Origin: Phenylobacterium sp. | GTDB lineage: Bacteria > Pseudomonadota > Alphaproteobacteria > Caulobacterales > Caulobacteraceae | Direction: 5' to 3' | Length of the DNA: 50,877 nucleotides | Assembly: GCF_016793285.1 (NCBI RefSeq) | Contig: NZ_JAEUMO010000087.1 | Location: forward strand, 1 to 50,877 | Shown here: one piece after another, positions 19,588 through 28,460 of the stretch | Layout: each line of letters begins with the position of its first letter | How positions within the stretch are numbered: position 1 is the first letter of the stretch | The notes under the pieces: generated by a model | Told to the model about the DNA's origin: nothing | Database searches by the model: none | Seen by the model: the letters and a program-made list of their open reading frames with translations, nothing else | Position numbers and translations under genes: made by a program

Positions 19588-21015
19588 TCAGGCCCCGCCG
19601 GGTTGCAGCGCGGCGGCGACCTGGTCGCGCAGGACCCCGCGCTCGATCTTGCCCATGGCGTTGCGCGGGATCTCCTCGCTCCAGGCGATGCGCACCGCCG
19701 GCAGGCGCTGGGGGCACTGAGCCAGGTAGGTCATCAGCGTCTCGCGGGTGATCTCCTGCCCCGCGACGACGGCGATCCAGAGCTCGTCCTGGCCGCGCGC
19801 GTCGGGGAGCGCAAACGCCGCGGCGTCCTGCACGTCGGGGCAGGCGAGCGCTGCGTCCTCCAGCAGGTTCGGCATCACCTTCACGCCGCCGATGTTCATC
19901 CGCTCGTCGATGCGGCCGTCGATGACATAGGCGCCGTCGGGCAGCCGCCGCGCGAGGTCGCCGGTATAATACCAGCCGTCGCGGAAGGCCTGCGCGCCGG
20001 CCTCGTCGTCGCCCAGGTAGCCCTCGGCCAGACGGTCGCTGCGGATGCGCAGTTCCCCGGCCTCGCCATCGGGCAGGATCTCGCCCTCGGGCCCGACGAT
20101 TTCGATCTCGACGCCCGGGAGCGCCCAGCCGGCGAAGCCCGGGTCGCGGTCGAGCCTGGTGGCGGGGCCCGCGGTGGCGCGGCCGGACTCGGTGGAGCCG
20201 TAGACGATGACCACGTCGGGGCTCAGCCGCATCCGCGCCTCGCGGGCGACCGAGGCCGGCAGGACGCCGCCGCCGACGGCGATCCGCCACCCCGGTTTCA
20301 GCTCGAAGCCGCGCGGCAGGTTGCCCAGGAGGTCGCGGAGCTGGATGGGCGTCAGGCCGACGACGCCGGGCTGGTTGCGCTCCATCAGGCCCGCGATGTC
20401 GGCGGCGGCGAAGTCGGCGGCCACGCCCGCGCCTGCCGTCCAGGCCAGGCTCGCCATCATGTAGCCGATGCCGGAGTCGATGCCGGTGCGGACGATCCAC
20501 GGCCCCAGCCGGTCGGCGCCGTAGACCGACAGGCCGTTCAAACCGTTGGCGGCGACGCGCCGCCAGGTGAGCGGGATGCGCTTGGGCGTGCTGGTCGTGC
20601 CCGACGAGAGCATGACGCGGGCGATGGAGTCAGGGTCGCGCCGGACGGTGAGCACCGGCGTCGGCGGCGCGCCTTCGGTCCGCGCGGTCCAGGCGGCGTC
20701 GAGATGCACGACTGGCCGGCGTTCGTCGGACGGCGCGCGCTGGGAGAGGACGAGGTCGGCGGCCAGGTCCTCCTTCGGCGTCGAGGCGACGCCCAGGCGG
20801 GCGAGCGCCAGGATCAGCAGGTGATGGTGATGGGTGCTGGTCGCATCGACCGCGACGATGCCGCGTTCGGGCCCGATCCCCAGCGCCTGCAGGCCGGCCG
20901 CAAAGCGGTTGATGTCGGCGTCCAGGTCCGCGTAGGTCGCGCGGTGGCGGGGTGTCACCAGGGCGAGAGCGCGCGGCCGTGTCCTGGCGTGGTAGGCGAT
21001 ATAGCTGTCGAACAT
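19588..21015 (-). CDS. Adenylate-forming (ANL) enzyme, copy 2
   Basis: A 475-residue paralogue of the next gene downstream; both open with an SY(I/L)xYHAR(T/V)RPRALAL block. Motifs: LSSGTTSTPKR (136-146; the usual Gly after TT is Ser here), VYGSTESG, YTGDLARRLPDGAYVIDGRIDE, NIGGVKVMPNLLE, and PRNAMGKIERGVL with the catalytic Lys at about 456. The ATG at 21015 gives an N-terminus matching copy 1; an ATG at 21045 would add ten residues. Upstream is a terminator for the BI-1 gene, so this gene probably has its own promoter. The substrate is unknown, and the divergence between copies suggests two different acyl substrates. Confidence 0.85.
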   Translation of the reverse strand: MFDSYIAYHARTRPRALALVTPRHRATYADLDADINRFAAGLQALGIGPERGIVAVDATSTHHHHLLILALARLGVASTPKEDLAADLVLSQRAPSDERRPVVHLDAAWTARTEGAPPTPVLTVRRDPDSIARVMLSSGTTSTPKRIPLTWRRVAANGLNGLSVYGADRLGPWIVRTGIDSGIGYMMASLAWTAGAGVAADFAAADIAGLMERNQPGVVGLTPIQLRDLLGNLPRGFELKPGWRIAVGGGVLPASVAREARMRLSPDVVIVYGSTESGRATAGPATRLDRDPGFAGWALPGVEIEIVGPEGEILPDGEAGELRIRSDRLAEGYLGDDEAGAQAFRDGWYYTGDLARRLPDGAYVIDGRIDERMNIGGVKVMPNLLEDAALACPDVQDAAAFALPDARGQDELWIAVVAGQEITRETLMTYLAQCPQRLPAVRIAWSEEIPRNAMGKIERGVLRDQVAAALQPGGA

Positions 21016-21047
21016 CGGCCGCCAAGCTAGACGATGGTCGTGCAACG

Positions 21048-21074
21048 AAAAACCCCGGCGGTGACCCGCCGGGG
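21048..21074 (-). terminator. Terminator after the BI-1 family gene
   Basis: On the minus strand a 9-bp perfect stem (21066-21074 with 21053-21061) and a 4-nt loop are followed at once by TTTTT (21052-21048). It separates the BI-1 gene from the adenylate-forming pair. Confidence 0.85.
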
Positions 21075-21102
21075 CTTCGCATGCTGGTCCTGGTCGGTCG
21101 TC

Positions 21103-21855
21103 CTAGCGGCGGTCACCGAAGAGGCGGAGCAGGAACATGAACAGGTTGATGAAGTCGAGGTAGAGGCTGAGCGCGCCGTAGTTGGTCGCCACGCCCATGG
21201 CCGCCTGGTCCCCGCCCAGCTCGTAGTAGGTCATCTTCAGGCGCTGGGTGTCGTAGGCGATCAGGCCCGCGAAGATCAGCACGCCCACCACGTTGATGAT
21301 GAAGTACAGCATCGAGCTGGCCACGAAGATGTTGACCACCATCGCGATCATCAGGCCGAAGGCGCCGAGGATCAGGAAGCTGCCCATCGGCGAGAGGTCC
21401 TTCTTGGTCGTGTAGCCCACGAGGCTGAGGCCGCCGAAGGCCGTGGCCGTGATCAGGAAGGTCTGAAAGATCGAGGCGCCCGTGTAGACGAGCGTGATGG
21501 CGCCCAGGCTGGCGCCGATCATGGCCACGAAGGCCCAGTAGTAGATGCCGGAGGTGCGCGGCGTGGCGTTGCGCATGCCGAACATGCCGAAGAACATCAG
21601 CACGAGCGGGCCAAAGGCCACGACGTAGCCCGCGAGGGTGTAGCCCGCCAGCCGGCCGTCGGCCGTCACCTGGTAGAGCAGCCGCTGCACGGGCTCGACC
21701 TGACCTGTGATGTAGGCCAGCAGGGCCGAGACCACGAGGCCAAGCGCCACCTTGTTGTAGACGCCGAGCATGAAACTGCGGAGGCCCGCGTCCACCGACA
21801 TGTCGGCGCGATCCGCGGGGACCGTGCGCGCGTAGTCGCGGTTGAAGTCGCTCAT
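21103..21855 (-). CDS. Bax inhibitor-1 / YccA family membrane protein
   Basis: A 250-residue protein with seven hydrophobic helices, homologous to YccA/YbhL and the BI-1 (TMBIM) family; YccA is known to modulate the FtsH protease in E. coli and other members leak calcium or protons. A family block near the C-terminus reads VLIFAGLIAYDTQRLKMTYYELGG, and the ending is SLYLDFINLFMFLLRLFGDRR. The ATG at 21855 gives MSDFNRDYARTVPADRADMS; an ATG at 21885 would add ten residues. It is divergent from thpR. Confidence 0.92.
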   Translation of the reverse strand: MSDFNRDYARTVPADRADMSVDAGLRSFMLGVYNKVALGLVVSALLAYITGQVEPVQRLLYQVTADGRLAGYTLAGYVVAFGPLVLMFFGMFGMRNATPRTSGIYYWAFVAMIGASLGAITLVYTGASIFQTFLITATAFGGLSLVGYTTKKDLSPMGSFLILGAFGLMIAMVVNIFVASSMLYFIINVVGVLIFAGLIAYDTQRLKMTYYELGGDQAAMGVATNYGALSLYLDFINLFMFLLRLFGDRR

Positions 21856-21953
21856 CTGAGCTAGGCCCTTCGTTGCACGTCCCAAATCGGACGCCCGCCA
21901 AATATCGTTTTGCCGCGTGTCGTAAGCAAGGCCCCTGCTATGACACCCGTGAA

Positions 21954-22490
21954 ATGATCCGCCTGTTCGCCGCTCTTTCCATCCCCCCGGACGTCGGCCG
22001 GGCCCTGCAACCGCGCCAGACCGGCATCGACGGCGCGCGCTGGCGGCCGCTGGAAGCCCTGCATGTGACGCTGCGGTTCTACGGCGACATCCGCGAGGAC
22101 GTGGCGCGTGACCTGGACGCCGAGCTGGTGCAGGTCCGCGGCCATGCCCTGGAGATCGAACTCAGCGGCGCCGGCGCGTTCGACAACGGCGACGGCATCG
22201 ACGCCGTCTGGGCCGGCGTCGCCGAGAACGCCGAGCTGCGCCGGCTGGCCGAGGCGTGCGAGACGGCCGCGCGCCGCGCCGGCCTGAAGCCCGAGAAGCG
22301 CAACTACAAGCCCCACGTGACGCTGGCTTACCTGCGCCGTGCCGACCCGGCCGAGGTGGCGGCCTGGATTCAGGCGAACAACCTGCTGAAGAGCCCGCCG
22401 ATCGAGATTGACCGCTTCGGCCTCTATTCCAGTCACCAGGCCAAGGACGGCTCCTACTACCGCCTCGAGGCGGAGTACGGACTGGGGTAG
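21954..22490 (+). CDS. thpR: RNA 2',3'-cyclic phosphodiesterase (2'-5' RNA ligase family)
   Basis: A 178-residue 2H phosphoesterase. Both catalytic HxT motifs are present: HVTLRF (H37) and HVTLAY (H121). The opening MIRLFAALSIPPDV is typical of ThpR, which opens 2',3'-cyclic phosphates on RNA; the physiological substrate is not settled. The ATG at 21954 is chosen for this N-terminus. A GCTATG sequence at 21937-21942 could be a -10 box, giving a short leader. Confidence 0.92.
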   Translation: MIRLFAALSIPPDVGRALQPRQTGIDGARWRPLEALHVTLRFYGDIREDVARDLDAELVQVRGHALEIELSGAGAFDNGDGIDAVWAGVAENAELRRLAEACETAARRAGLKPEKRNYKPHVTLAYLRRADPAEVAAWIQANNLLKSPPIEIDRFGLYSSHQAKDGSYYRLEAEYGLG

Positions 22491-22509
22491 CGATGGAGGG
22501 AGAGGCGTC

Positions 22510-22902
22510 CTACGCCTCGACGGCATAGTCCTTCAGGACGCCCAGCGCGACGATGGCCAGGGTCTCCTCGTGGGTGCTCTCCAGCACCACCTTCGGCGCG
22601 GCGCCGGCGTCGAGGGCCTCCTTCCAGCGGGGCGCGCAGAGGCACCAGCGGTCGCCGGGGTTCAGGCCCGGGAAGCCGAGGTCCGGCCGCGGCGTCGAAA
22701 GGTCGTTGCCCATGCTCCGCGAGAAGGCCAGGAACTCGGCGGTCATCACCGCGCAGACGGTGTGCATGCCCACGTCGTGCGGGCCGGTCTCGCAGCAGCC
22801 GTTGCGGAAGAAGCCGGTGACCGGGTCGAGAGAGCAGGGGACCAGCTCCTGCCCCAGCACGTTCCTGGCGTCGGCGTCGTAGCGGATCGGACGTGTGGCC
22901 AT
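22510..22902 (-). CDS. DUF2237 protein
   Basis: A 130-residue protein of the DUF2237 family, found in many bacteria but without an assigned function. Typical blocks are RNVLGQELVPCSLDPVTGFF, RNGCCETGPHDVGMHTVCAVMTAEFL and GDRWCLCAPRWKEAL, with six or so conserved cysteines that suggest a metal or redox role (inference). It is convergent with thpR (20-bp gap) and divergent from the CitE-like gene. Confidence 0.9.
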   Translation of the reverse strand: MATRPIRYDADARNVLGQELVPCSLDPVTGFFRNGCCETGPHDVGMHTVCAVMTAEFLAFSRSMGNDLSTPRPDLGFPGLNPGDRWCLCAPRWKEALDAGAAPKVVLESTHEETLAIVALGVLKDYAVEA

Positions 22903-22963
22903 GAGCCCATCCTAAACGCTAAGACTTCCCCGTCGCCAAGGCGCGAGGAGCCGAAGTCCACAC

Positions 22964-23830
22964 ATGATCGCCGCCCAGCCCCGACGCAGCGCCCTCTACC
23001 TGCCCGCGTCCAACGCCCGGGCGATCGAGAAGGCCCGGACGCTGCCGTGCGACGTGGTGATCCTGGACCTGGAGGACGCGGTCGCGCCCGACGCCAAGGC
23101 CGAGGCCCGGGCGGGCGCCGTCGCGGCGGTCCGGGCCGGCGGCTTCGGCGGGCGCGAGCTGGTGGTGCGGGTCAACGGACTCGATACGCCGTGGGGCGCC
23201 GACGACCTCGCCGCGGTCGGCGCTGCGCAACCCCGCGCGGTGCTGATCCCGAAGGTCGCCGCGCCGGCGGACCTCGCCGCGGCGCGCACGCGGCTGCCCG
23301 GCGGCGTGGCGCTCTGGGCGATGATCGAGACCTGCGCGGCGATGTTCCGGCTGGATGCGCTGGGCTCCGGGTCGGTGAGCGAGGGCGTCGAGGCCTGGGT
23401 GATGGGCACGAACGACCTCGCCAAGGAGATGCGCTGCCGGCTGACGGTGGAACGTGCGCCGCTGATGGCGGCCCTGTCGCTGTCGGTGATGGCCGCCCGT
23501 GCGCATGGGATCGCGGTGCTGGACGGCGTGTTCAACGAGATCGCCGACGCGGACGGGCTGGCCAGGCAATGTGCGCAGGCTGCCGACCTCGGCTTCGACG
23601 GCAAGACGCTGATCCATCCGAGCCAGGTGGAGGCCGCCAACGCCGCCTTCTCGCCCGATCCCGAGGCCGTGGCCTGGGCGCGGACGGTGGTGGCGGCCTT
23701 CGAGGCGCCCGAGGCCGCGGGCAAGGGCGTGCTGAAGGTCGACGGGCGGATGGTCGAACGGCTGCATTTCGATCAGGCTCGGCGTCTCATCGGGGTGGCC
23801 GAAGCCATCGCGGCGCGGGAAGCGGCATGA
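22964..23830 (+). CDS. HpcH/HpaI aldolase / CitE-like CoA ester lyase
   Basis: A 288-residue TIM-barrel enzyme of the CitE / malyl-CoA lyase group. Motifs: RRSALYLPASNARAIEKA at the start; VVILDLEDAVAPDAK with the metal/acid residues; ELVVRVNGLDTPWG with the conserved Arg; and GKTLIHPSQVEAANAAF. Members cleave or form (3S)-citramalyl-, malyl- or citryl-CoA, or act as thioesterases on malyl-CoA; sequence alone does not decide which. Nearby mdh fits a role around malate/acetyl-CoA chemistry. It overlaps the next gene by ATGA. Confidence 0.88.
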   Translation: MIAAQPRRSALYLPASNARAIEKARTLPCDVVILDLEDAVAPDAKAEARAGAVAAVRAGGFGGRELVVRVNGLDTPWGADDLAAVGAAQPRAVLIPKVAAPADLAAARTRLPGGVALWAMIETCAAMFRLDALGSGSVSEGVEAWVMGTNDLAKEMRCRLTVERAPLMAALSLSVMAARAHGIAVLDGVFNEIADADGLARQCAQAADLGFDGKTLIHPSQVEAANAAFSPDPEAVAWARTVVAAFEAPEAAGKGVLKVDGRMVERLHFDQARRLIGVAEAIAAREAA

Positions 23831-24459
23831 GGCTGACGGGGGGGCTGATCGCTGGGTTTGCGGCGGTGCTGGCGGCGACGCCCGCGCCGGCCCAGACGGC
23901 TGCGCCCGTCGCGGACCCGATCGGCGACCTGCTGCGCCAGCGCGCGATCGACCCCGAGGAACCGGACACCGCCGCGGCGGGGAACAGCCGGGTCGATCCC
24001 GATCCGGTCCCGGGCGTCCGCAGCTACGTTCGCCCGCCGGCGCCGGTGCTGACCCGGCCGGTCTACGTCGACGAGACCGGCCGGAACCCCGACGCGCCGC
24101 CCTCGCCGGCGGACGTCGCCTATGACAGCCGCCTGAAGGCCTCTGCGGCCTCTGCGCGGGGCTTCCAGGGCCCGATGGACGGCGGCTGGACGCTGTCGGT
24201 GGGCGGTCGCGACCGCTACGCGCTGCAACTGATCGACCGGAACGGCGTCGTCGAGGGCGCCTGGCGCGACCTGCGCCGCGCCGGTGCGCTGGAAGGCTCG
24301 GGTTTCATCGACGCAGTGGAGCGGGCCGGCGTCGACGTGACATTCCGCTTCGCCGGCGGCGCGGTGGCCGTGCTGCACGCCGCGGGCGAGCGCTGGACGG
24401 GCGACCTCACCGAGGGCGGACGCACCGAGGCGGCGACGCTGGCGAAGCGCGTGCCCTGA
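23827..24459 (+). CDS. Secreted hypothetical protein coupled to the CitE-like gene
   Basis: A 210-residue protein of unrecognised family. The start overlaps the lyase stop (ATGA). The signal peptide is MRLTGGLIAGFAAVLAATPA with a cleavage site near PAPAQTA. A Pro/Asp-rich middle (about 35-100) precedes a compact beta-rich C-terminal domain (GGWTLSVGGRDRYALQLIDR ... GAWRDLRRAG). It is probably periplasmic. Because a cytosolic lyase and an exported protein are translationally coupled, the link may be only transcriptional convenience. Confidence 0.75.
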   Translation: MRLTGGLIAGFAAVLAATPAPAQTAAPVADPIGDLLRQRAIDPEEPDTAAAGNSRVDPDPVPGVRSYVRPPAPVLTRPVYVDETGRNPDAPPSPADVAYDSRLKASAASARGFQGPMDGGWTLSVGGRDRYALQLIDRNGVVEGAWRDLRRAGALEGSGFIDAVERAGVDVTFRFAGGAVAVLHAAGERWTGDLTEGGRTEAATLAKRVP

Positions 24460-24481
24460 CCGCGGCGCGCGGGAGGGCAGG

Positions 24482-24901
24482 TCAGAGGTCGAGCGCCCTG
24501 CGCGCCGCCGCGATCGCTGTTCCGACATCGTCCGGCCCATAGGCCTCTACTGTCCCCGCGCCCCACACCGGACCCGGCCAGGCCGCGTCGTCGCTGCGGC
24601 GGCCGACGATGTGGACGTGGAGTTGCGGGGTGACGTTGCCCAGCGCGCCGACATTCAGCTTTGCGACGGGGCGGCCGAGGGCCTCGCCGATGGCGCGGAC
24701 GGCGCCGCCGCCGCGGACGATTTCCTCCATCAGCGCGGCGCGGTCGTTGGCGGGAAGGTCCTCCACCTCGCGCGCGCCGGCGATCCGCGGGATCAGCACC
24801 AGCCAGGGAAACCGCGCATCGGCCTGCAGGCGAACGTGGCAAAGCGCGAGGTCGCCCACGGCTTCGGAGGTCGGCGGGAAGGCGGGATGCAGCTCGAACA
24901 T
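24482..24901 (-). CDS. HIT-family nucleotide-binding protein
   Basis: A 139-residue histidine-triad protein. The motif reads [11 protein letters not shown]: the middle and last His are kept (H95, H97) but the first is Gln93, a variant common in proteobacterial HIT proteins of this subgroup. HIT enzymes hydrolyse nucleoside phosphoramidates or dinucleoside polyphosphates; the exact substrate is unknown. [17 protein letters not shown] is another family block. It is divergent from mdh across an 80-bp gap. Confidence 0.9.
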   Translation of the reverse strand: MFELHPAFPPTSEAVGDLALCHVRLQADARFPWLVLIPRIAGAREVEDLPANDRAALMEEIVRGGGAVRAIGEALGRPVAKLNVGALGNVTPQLHVHIVGRRSDDAAWPGPVWGAGTVEAYGPDDVGTAIAAARRALDL

Positions 24902-24981
24902 CGCCCCGGCGCGTGCGGCATTGCAGCGGTCACGTCAACGGGCTAACGAGCCCGCGCACATCGAAACCCAAGGAGTGGCAG

Positions 24982-25968
24982 ATGGCGAAGAAGCCTATTC
25001 GCGTGGCGGTCACCGGCGCGGCCGGCAACATCGGCTACGCCCTGCTGTTCCGGATCGCGTCCGGCGCGATGCTGGGGCCGGACCAGCCGGTCATCCTGCA
25101 ACTGCTCGAAATCCCGGTCGAAGGCCCGCAGAAGGCGCTGAAGGGCGTGGCGATGGAGCTGGAGGACTGCGCCTTCCCGCTGTTGCAGGACATGGTGCTG
25201 ACGGGCGACGCCGACGTCGCCTTCAAGGACGCCAACTGGTGCCTGCTGGTGGGCTCCAAGCCCCGCGGTCCCGGCATGGAGCGCGCCGACCTGCTGAAGG
25301 ACAACGGCAGGATCTTCATCGCCCAGGGCCAGTCGATCGACAAGGTGGCCGCCGACGACGCGCGGATCGCCGTGGTGGGCAACCCCTGCAACACCAACTG
25401 CATGATCGCCGCCAGCCAGGCCAAGCGCCTCACGGCCGACCGCTTCACCGCCATGGTGCGCCTCGACGAGAACCGCGGCCGCAACCAGCTCGCCAGGAAG
25501 GCCGGCGTCCAGGTGACCGACGTCTCCGAGCTCTTCATCTACGGCAACCACAGCCCGACGATGTTCGCCGACTTCACCCACGCGAAGATCGGCGGCAAGG
25601 CGGCGAGCGACGTCATCACCGACCGCGCCTGGCTGGAAAACGACTACCTGCCGACGGTCGGCAAGCGTGGCGCGGCGATCATCGACGCGCGCGGCGCGAG
25701 CTCGGCGGCCTCGGCGGCCGGCGCGCTGATCGACCACGTGCGCGATCTCTCCACGCCCGGCGCGATCCACTCGGTGGCGGTCAGGTCGGAAGGCCGCTAC
25801 GGCTTCGACCCGAACGTGTGGGCCGGCATGCCGGTGAAGACCACGACGCCGGGGTCGTTCGAGGTGATCGAAAGCTACGAGATGGACGACTTCGCCAAGT
25901 CGAAGATCAAGATCACCAACGACGAGCTGCTGGGCGAGCGCGACACCGTGAAGGACATGCTCGCGTAG
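24982..25968 (+). CDS. mdh: Malate dehydrogenase
   Basis: NAD-dependent oxidation of malate to oxaloacetate in the TCA cycle. The 328 residues belong to the cytosolic-type (MDH type 2) branch, not the LDH-like form (about 320 residues) frequent in alphaproteobacteria. Motifs: nucleotide loop [11 protein letters not shown] (11-21), mobile loop [23 protein letters not shown], substrate Arg block [12 protein letters not shown], and catalytic H190 in [18 protein letters not shown] lies seven bases before the ATG. It sits 3 kb upstream of the suc operon with three unrelated genes between them. Two hairpins follow the stop. Confidence 0.96.
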   Translation: MAKKPIRVAVTGAAGNIGYALLFRIASGAMLGPDQPVILQLLEIPVEGPQKALKGVAMELEDCAFPLLQDMVLTGDADVAFKDANWCLLVGSKPRGPGMERADLLKDNGRIFIAQGQSIDKVAADDARIAVVGNPCNTNCMIAASQAKRLTADRFTAMVRLDENRGRNQLARKAGVQVTDVSELFIYGNHSPTMFADFTHAKIGGKAASDVITDRAWLENDYLPTVGKRGAAIIDARGASSAASAAGALIDHVRDLSTPGAIHSVAVRSEGRYGFDPNVWAGMPVKTTTPGSFEVIESYEMDDFAKSKIKITNDELLGERDTVKDMLA

Positions 25969-25986
25969 GACGCGTCGGGGATCCGC

Positions 25987-26071
25987 GCCTCGCCGGACGG
26001 CGAGGCCCTACGACCCACCGAAATACACACCAGAGTCTGCGGCGGGGCCCCTCGAACCCTCGATGGGCCCC
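25987..26071. terminator. Two hairpins between convergent mdh and the LprI-like gene
   Basis: An 8-bp perfect stem, 25987-25994 with 25999-26006 (loop GGAC), and a second stem of 7 plus 4 bp, 26044-26055 with 26060-26071, with one mismatch and loop ACCC. Neither has a strong T-run, so termination is inferred from position between convergent genes. Confidence 0.5.
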
Positions 26072-26086
26072 GAACGCGTTGCGGCG

Positions 26087-27337
26087 TCAGTTCTCGCGCG
26101 CGTCCCGCGTCTGGTCCTTCAGCTCCGAGATGCGCGCGACGTAGACGTCCTCGACGGCCCAGGGGGCTTCGCGGGCGGCGGCGGCGCGGGCCTGGGCCCA
26201 GCGCGCCTGCTGGGCGCGCAGCGCCGACGCCGGGACGCCCGCGGCCTCGGCGTTGCGGTAGGCCTGCTGCAACTGCCGCTCACGGGCGGAGAGGCGCGGA
26301 TCGGCGCAGACGACCGCTTCGCCCGGGTCGTACGAGGCGCAGGGGTTCGCGCGCGCGACGCGCATCGGGCCCTCGCCGCGCGGGACCACGACCCGCCTGG
26401 GCGCCGGCGCGCGCTGGGCGGTCTCGACGCGCGTCGGGCGCGTGGTCTTCGCGGCAGGCCTCGCCACCTTAGGCGCCTTCGGCCGCGCCTCGGCCACCTG
26501 GGTCGCGGGCTTCTTCTTCGCGAGCTGCTTCACCTCGGCCTTCAGCTTGCCGGGCGCCGACTTCACGGCCTTGGCGAGGTTCGCCAGGCGGCGCTTCTCC
26601 CTGGCTGCGGCCTCCCTGCGCGCGTCCAGCTTGGCGAGGCGAGCCTTCTCGGCGCCCTCCGCCTTGACTTTCCGGGCCTTTTCCGCGCGGGCGAGCTTCC
26701 CGGCGCGCGCCTTCCCGGCTCGCGCCTCTTCCGCCCGGGCCTTCTGCGCCTGCGCCTCGCGGGCGTCCGCGAGTTCCGCCTTCCTCGCCCGCGCCGCCGC
26801 GGCGCGCGCGTCGGCGATCCTGGCCTTGGCGGGGGCCGCGGTCCCGGCGTCCCTTGCAGGCCTGTCCGCGCTGACCTCGGCGCTTCGCGACCCCGCCGCC
26901 GCCTCGGGTGCGGCCTTGGCCGGCCTGCCGCCGGTCGGCTTCACGGGCTGTACCGGGGCGACCGCCGGCGCCACGGCCTCGGGCGCGATCAGGGTGGCCG
27001 CGATCGGGGCGTCCACCCTCACCAGCCCCGAGGCCGCGCCGCGCGGAACGACCACGTCGGGAGCCGGCCGCGCCGGCGTGTCGTCGTCGGGCAGCACCTC
27101 GAGGTAGTCTCCTGCGGGCGCAAACGCTTCCTCGACGACCACCTGCAACGCCGGCGGACGGGTCTCGACCGGACTCGGGGCGGCCTGCGCTATGGCCGTG
27201 GGCCGCGCCCACAGCCCGAGGCCGGCGCCCGCGGCGCAGGCGACGGCGATGCCGGCGAAGACGAGCGCGCCCGAACCGCGCCGCCGCGGCGGCAGGCCCT
27301 CTTCCGGATACGCGTCGTTCTGCTGGTCCTGCGTCAT
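26087..27337 (-). CDS. Membrane-anchored Lys/Ala-rich coiled protein with C-terminal LprI-like domain
   Basis: A 416-residue protein. A short cytoplasmic N-terminus (residues 1-21, ending PPRRRGSG) precedes one transmembrane helix (about 22-43). A Pro/Ala-rich spacer follows, then a long Ala/Lys/Arg/Glu-rich region (about 170-290) likely to be helical or coiled, and a C-terminal domain (330-416). That domain has the spacing C333...C344ADPxLSxxExxLxxxYR and a later RAQQARWAQAR block, like LprI lysozyme-inhibitor-type domains, but it keeps only two cysteines. The ATG at 27337 follows GAGGGG. A periplasmic, envelope-associated role is inferred; the highly basic stalk could bind anionic polymers. 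It is convergent with mdh. Confidence 0.75.
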   Translation of the reverse strand: MTQDQQNDAYPEEGLPPRRRGSGALVFAGIAVACAAGAGLGLWARPTAIAQAAPSPVETRPPALQVVVEEAFAPAGDYLEVLPDDDTPARPAPDVVVPRGAASGLVRVDAPIAATLIAPEAVAPAVAPVQPVKPTGGRPAKAAPEAAAGSRSAEVSADRPARDAGTAAPAKARIADARAAAARARKAELADAREAQAQKARAEEARAGKARAGKLARAEKARKVKAEGAEKARLAKLDARREAAAREKRRLANLAKAVKSAPGKLKAEVKQLAKKKPATQVAEARPKAPKVARPAAKTTRPTRVETAQRAPAPRRVVVPRGEGPMRVARANPCASYDPGEAVVCADPRLSARERQLQQAYRNAEAAGVPASALRAQQARWAQARAAAAREAPWAVEDVYVARISELKDQTRDAREN

Positions 27338-27543
27338 GGACGACCCCTCGTACTCCCGGGTCCCTCGGCGCATGGGATCGGAGGCAGGCGCGCAACCGCG
27401 CGGAAAGCCCCAACCCCGAACTCTCTCCCAACCCCAGATTGAGGTCAAACGCGCCCGGCGCCAAGTCCCCGCAGCGGGACAGAACGTCTCATTCGCGACG
27501 CGCTCCGCCCCGCGACTCCGGACCGGCCGGAGCGCCGAATGAT

Positions 27544-28305
27544 CTAGATCCAGCCGCGCTCGCGCAGGAGGCCGGCGTAGGTGCGGCTCACGGGGACCTC
27601 CGCGCCGTCCTTCAGCGTCAGCGTGGCGCGGCCGTCGCCGCGTTTCGCATCGGTGATGGCGTCGCGGGCCACCCACCACGAGCGATGGACCTGGGCGCCC
27701 TCGATGCCTTCGAGCTCGGCGACCGCATCGGCGAGGCGCATCAGGATCAGGTCCTGCCCCTTGGAGGTGTGCAGGCGCAGGTAGTGGTCTTCGGCCTCGA
27801 CCGCCCAGACATCGGCGCCGCGCAGCTTGAGCGGCAGGCGCTCCAGGAACTTCGGAGGCTGCGGCGAGGCGTGGGTGATCGCGGTGCGACGCGTTTCGAC
27901 GATCGTGTTGATGGCGGTCAGCGCCAGGCAGACGGAAAGCACGGGGACGAACAACACCGGCAGGCTCGCCGGCTGCATGCGCGAGCCGAAGAAGAGACTG
28001 GAGCCGACGCTGACCAGCGCCGTGAAGGGGATCGCCATCAGCAGCGACGCGGCGACGACCCGCAACCAGGTGGGCCAGCTCCGCCGCGCGCCGTGGAAGA
28101 AGAAGCGGACGATGAACGAGCCGAAGACGTAGCCGACCACCATCAGCGTCAGCCAGTAGGCGGCCCGGACGCCGAAGGGCGCGTCCCCGGTGCCGAAGGC
28201 GCCTGCGAAGGTCAGGAAGGCGGCCGCCGCCAGGGCGATCACGAATCCGCGCAGATAGCCGCCCGTCTCGTCGTAGGGCGTGAAACGCCGCAGCAGGTCC
28301 CTCAT
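27544..28305 (-). CDS. LytTR-type membrane-bound transcriptional regulator
   Basis: A 253-residue protein: four predicted transmembrane helices (about 20-140) followed by a LytTR DNA-binding domain (about 155-250) with the typical VWAVEAEDHYLRLHTSKG, QVHRSWWVARDAI and PVSRTYAGLLRERG blocks. It carries no receiver domain, so it is a one-component membrane sensor-regulator. The ATG at 28305 is preferred; the frame is open further upstream into the intergenic palindrome. It is divergent from the DUF2306-like membrane protein, a pairing that suggests direct regulation (inference). Confidence 0.9.
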   Translation of the reverse strand: MRDLLRRFTPYDETGGYLRGFVIALAAAAFLTFAGAFGTGDAPFGVRAAYWLTLMVVGYVFGSFIVRFFFHGARRSWPTWLRVVAASLLMAIPFTALVSVGSSLFFGSRMQPASLPVLFVPVLSVCLALTAINTIVETRRTAITHASPQPPKFLERLPLKLRGADVWAVEAEDHYLRLHTSKGQDLILMRLADAVAELEGIEGAQVHRSWWVARDAITDAKRGDGRATLTLKDGAEVPVSRTYAGLLRERGWI

Positions 28306-28342
28306 GCCGCCGCTCGCGAAGCGTGAACGGCGGGCGGCGGTC

Positions 28343-28352
28343 GTTCGCGAAC
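28343..28352. promoter_or_regulatory. Palindrome between the LytTR and DUF2306-like genes
   Basis: GTTCGCGAAC is a perfect 10-bp palindrome 38 bp upstream of the LytTR start and 109 bp upstream of the divergent gene. It could be an operator, though LytTR proteins usually bind imperfect direct repeats, so the link is weak. Confidence 0.25.
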
Positions 28353-28460
28353 CGGCGCTGCCTGTCGACGCATCCGCGCTCGCACCCCGATCCTCACCGC
28401 CGCAAACCCTGACCCGACAGCGGCGCGTCCCGGCGCCGTCCACAGGTTCGGAGATAGAAT

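Noticed and set aside
24609-24661. HIT protein with Gln in place of the first triad His, considered as a broken enzyme.
   Set aside because: The nucleophilic middle His and the third His are present, and the QLHVH form is common in proteobacterial HIT proteins.
27338-27543. A possible small gene in the 206-bp gap between the LytTR and LprI-like genes.
   Set aside because: No frame has a plausible start, ribosome site and protein-like composition.
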